Shown: one piece after another, positions 22,974 through 23,805 of the stretch
Layout of the letters: each line of letters starts with the position of its first letter
Numbering within the stretch: position 1 is the stretch's first letter
Source of the DNA: a virus
Virus record (IMG/VR): IMGVR_UViG_3300010885_043251
Span: 1-23,805 of that record
Strand: one strand, 5' to 3'
Length of the DNA: 23,805 nucleotides
Notes under the pieces: generated by a model
Told to the model about the DNA's origin: nothing
The model's input: only the letters and a program-made list of their open reading frames with translations
The model's database searches: none
Made by a program: the position numbers and the translations under genes

Positions 22974-23805
22974 TTAAATTCTTCCCACCACAATTTCAAT
23001 TGTGCCGGTGTCGCCGTTGAAATCTTCAACAGCTTTGCCAATTACTGTGCCCATGGCAGGTGTAGCACAGGCCTGTGCATGACCGTTGCCTGCACTTACC
23101 ATCATGTCACCTTTGCGTACTGTGCCCACTACCAGAGCAGGTACTCGACCTGTCAGTGCCAGGGCTGTGACATTTTCAGCTTTGAGCATGCTGTTCATCA
23201 AGTGAGCAGGATGAGTAGATACTATGCCTGCCACTCTTGAATCTGCTGTTTCGGTTGCCAGTGTGACTTCGTGTGTGCCACCAAAACTCAACACAGTACC
23301 TGGTGCGTAGTCAGCATCGGCTGAATAATTTTCTGCCAAGTCAGCGTATTGTGCTGATGTTGCTTTAGCAAACACAGTGTTGAATGTTACTGTAGAAGTG
23401 CCAATATTGCCCACGCCAGTTGTGTTGTTGTTGTTGATGTTGCCACCACTGATGTTCCCAGTTGATACTGTCAAACTTGACCCAGTGATTGCTGCACCAG
23501 TGATTGCACCAGTAACACTGACTGTGGTACCTGTGAACAGTGTAGCATTGACATTGGCTCCGCCCAGTACATTGCCACCTGTGATGTTGCCTGTTACACT
23601 GACTGTGGTACCTGTGAATAGTGTGGCGTTGACATTGGCTCCGCCCAGTACATTGCCACCTGTGATGTTGCCTGTTACACTGACTGTGGTACCTGTGAAT
23701 AGTGTGGCGTTGACGTTGGCTCCGCCCAGTACATTGCCACCTGTGATGTTGCCTGTTACACTGACTGTGGTACCTGTGAATAGTGTGGCGTTGACGTTGG
23801 CTCCG
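22974..23805 (-). CDS. Tail fibre protein, C-terminal part (runs off right edge)
   Basis: The frame is open from the stop at 22974 to the window edge with no Met start, so the N terminus lies outside. The visible N-terminal side (about 110 residues) is a 27-residue tandem repeat (81 bp each) rich in Gly, Thr, Val, Asn: TVSVTG, GGNVLGGANVNA, TLFTG. Then comes STGNISGGNINNNN, and a C-terminal domain containing YADLAENYSADADYAPGTVL, GGTHEVTLATETADSRVAG and AGNGHAQAC. This last domain is typical of phage tail fibre or receptor-binding proteins. A TTG at 23472-23474 is not the true start, as the repeat frame continues above it. The host receptor is unknown. Confidence 0.82.
   Translation of the reverse strand, partial: GANVNATLFTGTTVSVTGNITGGNVLGGANVNATLFTGTTVSVTGNITGGNVLGGANVNATLFTGTTVSVTGNITGGNVLGGANVNATLFTGTTVSVTGAITGAAITGSSLTVSTGNISGGNINNNNTTGVGNIGTSTVTFNTVFAKATSAQYADLAENYSADADYAPGTVLSFGGTHEVTLATETADSRVAGIVSTHPAHLMNSMLKAENVTALALTGRVPALVVGTVRKGDMMVSAGNGHAQACATPAMGTVIGKAVEDFNGDTGTIEIVVGRI
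23500..23805. repeat. 81-bp in-frame tandem repeat in fibre gene (four visible copies, last cut)
   Basis: Copies start at 23500, 23581, 23662 and 23743, spaced exactly 81 bp, and the fourth is cut by the window edge. The first copy (23500-23580) is more divergent; the second and third are almost identical. Each encodes 27 residues (TVSVTGNITGGN- and VLGGANVNATLFTG-type). The repeat lies in the fibre gene frame, so it forms protein structure and is not a CRISPR array. Length change by recombination between copies is plausible. Confidence 0.95.

Noticed and set aside
23500-23805. CRISPR array
   Set aside because: The 81-bp units are contiguous, have no spacers and encode an in-frame protein repeat.

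Overview
The window reads as a 23.8 kb piece of a T4-like tailed phage genome (contractile-tail myovirus). The evidence is a set of recognisable T4 virion proteins: gp18 tail sheath, gp19 tail tube, gp15 tail completion, a gp13-like neck protein, gp4 head completion and gp16 small terminase. There are also T4-type late promoters (TATAAATA) and almost no non-coding DNA. Many proteins look, from memory, closer to the aquatic T4-like phages (cyanophage and pelagiphage type) than to coliphage T4. The host cannot be read from this window. No tRNA, CRISPR array, insertion sequence, integrase or replication origin was seen.

Layout. Most genes lie on the minus strand and are transcribed right to left. 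At the right end (18606-23805) is a fibre/baseplate cluster: a tail-fibre gene cut by the window edge with 81-bp tandem repeats, a 130-aa fibre-like protein and a 1320-aa structural protein. Next is a plus-strand island (15426-18609): a neck-like structural protein, gp15, and a Nudix hydrolase whose start overlaps the gp15 stop. Back on the minus strand (11292-15335), a strong sigma70-like promoter drives an unidentified 381-aa protein and a radical SAM enzyme. These are followed by the gp13-like protein, a DexA-like exonuclease and the gp1 deoxynucleotide kinase. A single plus-strand gene (10982-11329) encodes a Cys-rich HNH-like protein.

The minus-strand morphogenesis run (984-10826) is gp18, terminator, gp19, a tube-like structural protein, a 119-aa protein, gp4, gp16, a 203-aa protein and an 857-aa low-complexity protein. 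The left end (1-979) holds small proteins, two of which start with nearly the same short peptide.

How the genes work together. gp19 and the 380-aa tube-like protein would form the inner tail and gp18 the contractile sheath. gp15 caps the tail, and the gp13-like and neck-like proteins join head to tail. gp4 and gp16 act in head completion and DNA packaging. gp1, the exonuclease and the Nudix protein belong to nucleotide and nucleic acid metabolism. Points for a second look: T4-capsid-targeting-like N termini; an 857-aa protein combining an AT-hook, a Cys cluster and acidic D-rich loops; late promoters 4-7 nt from start codons, suggesting leaderless late mRNAs; a radical SAM/unknown-protein pair under an early-type promoter; an apparent ATT start for gp15; and a sheath protein much longer than T4's.
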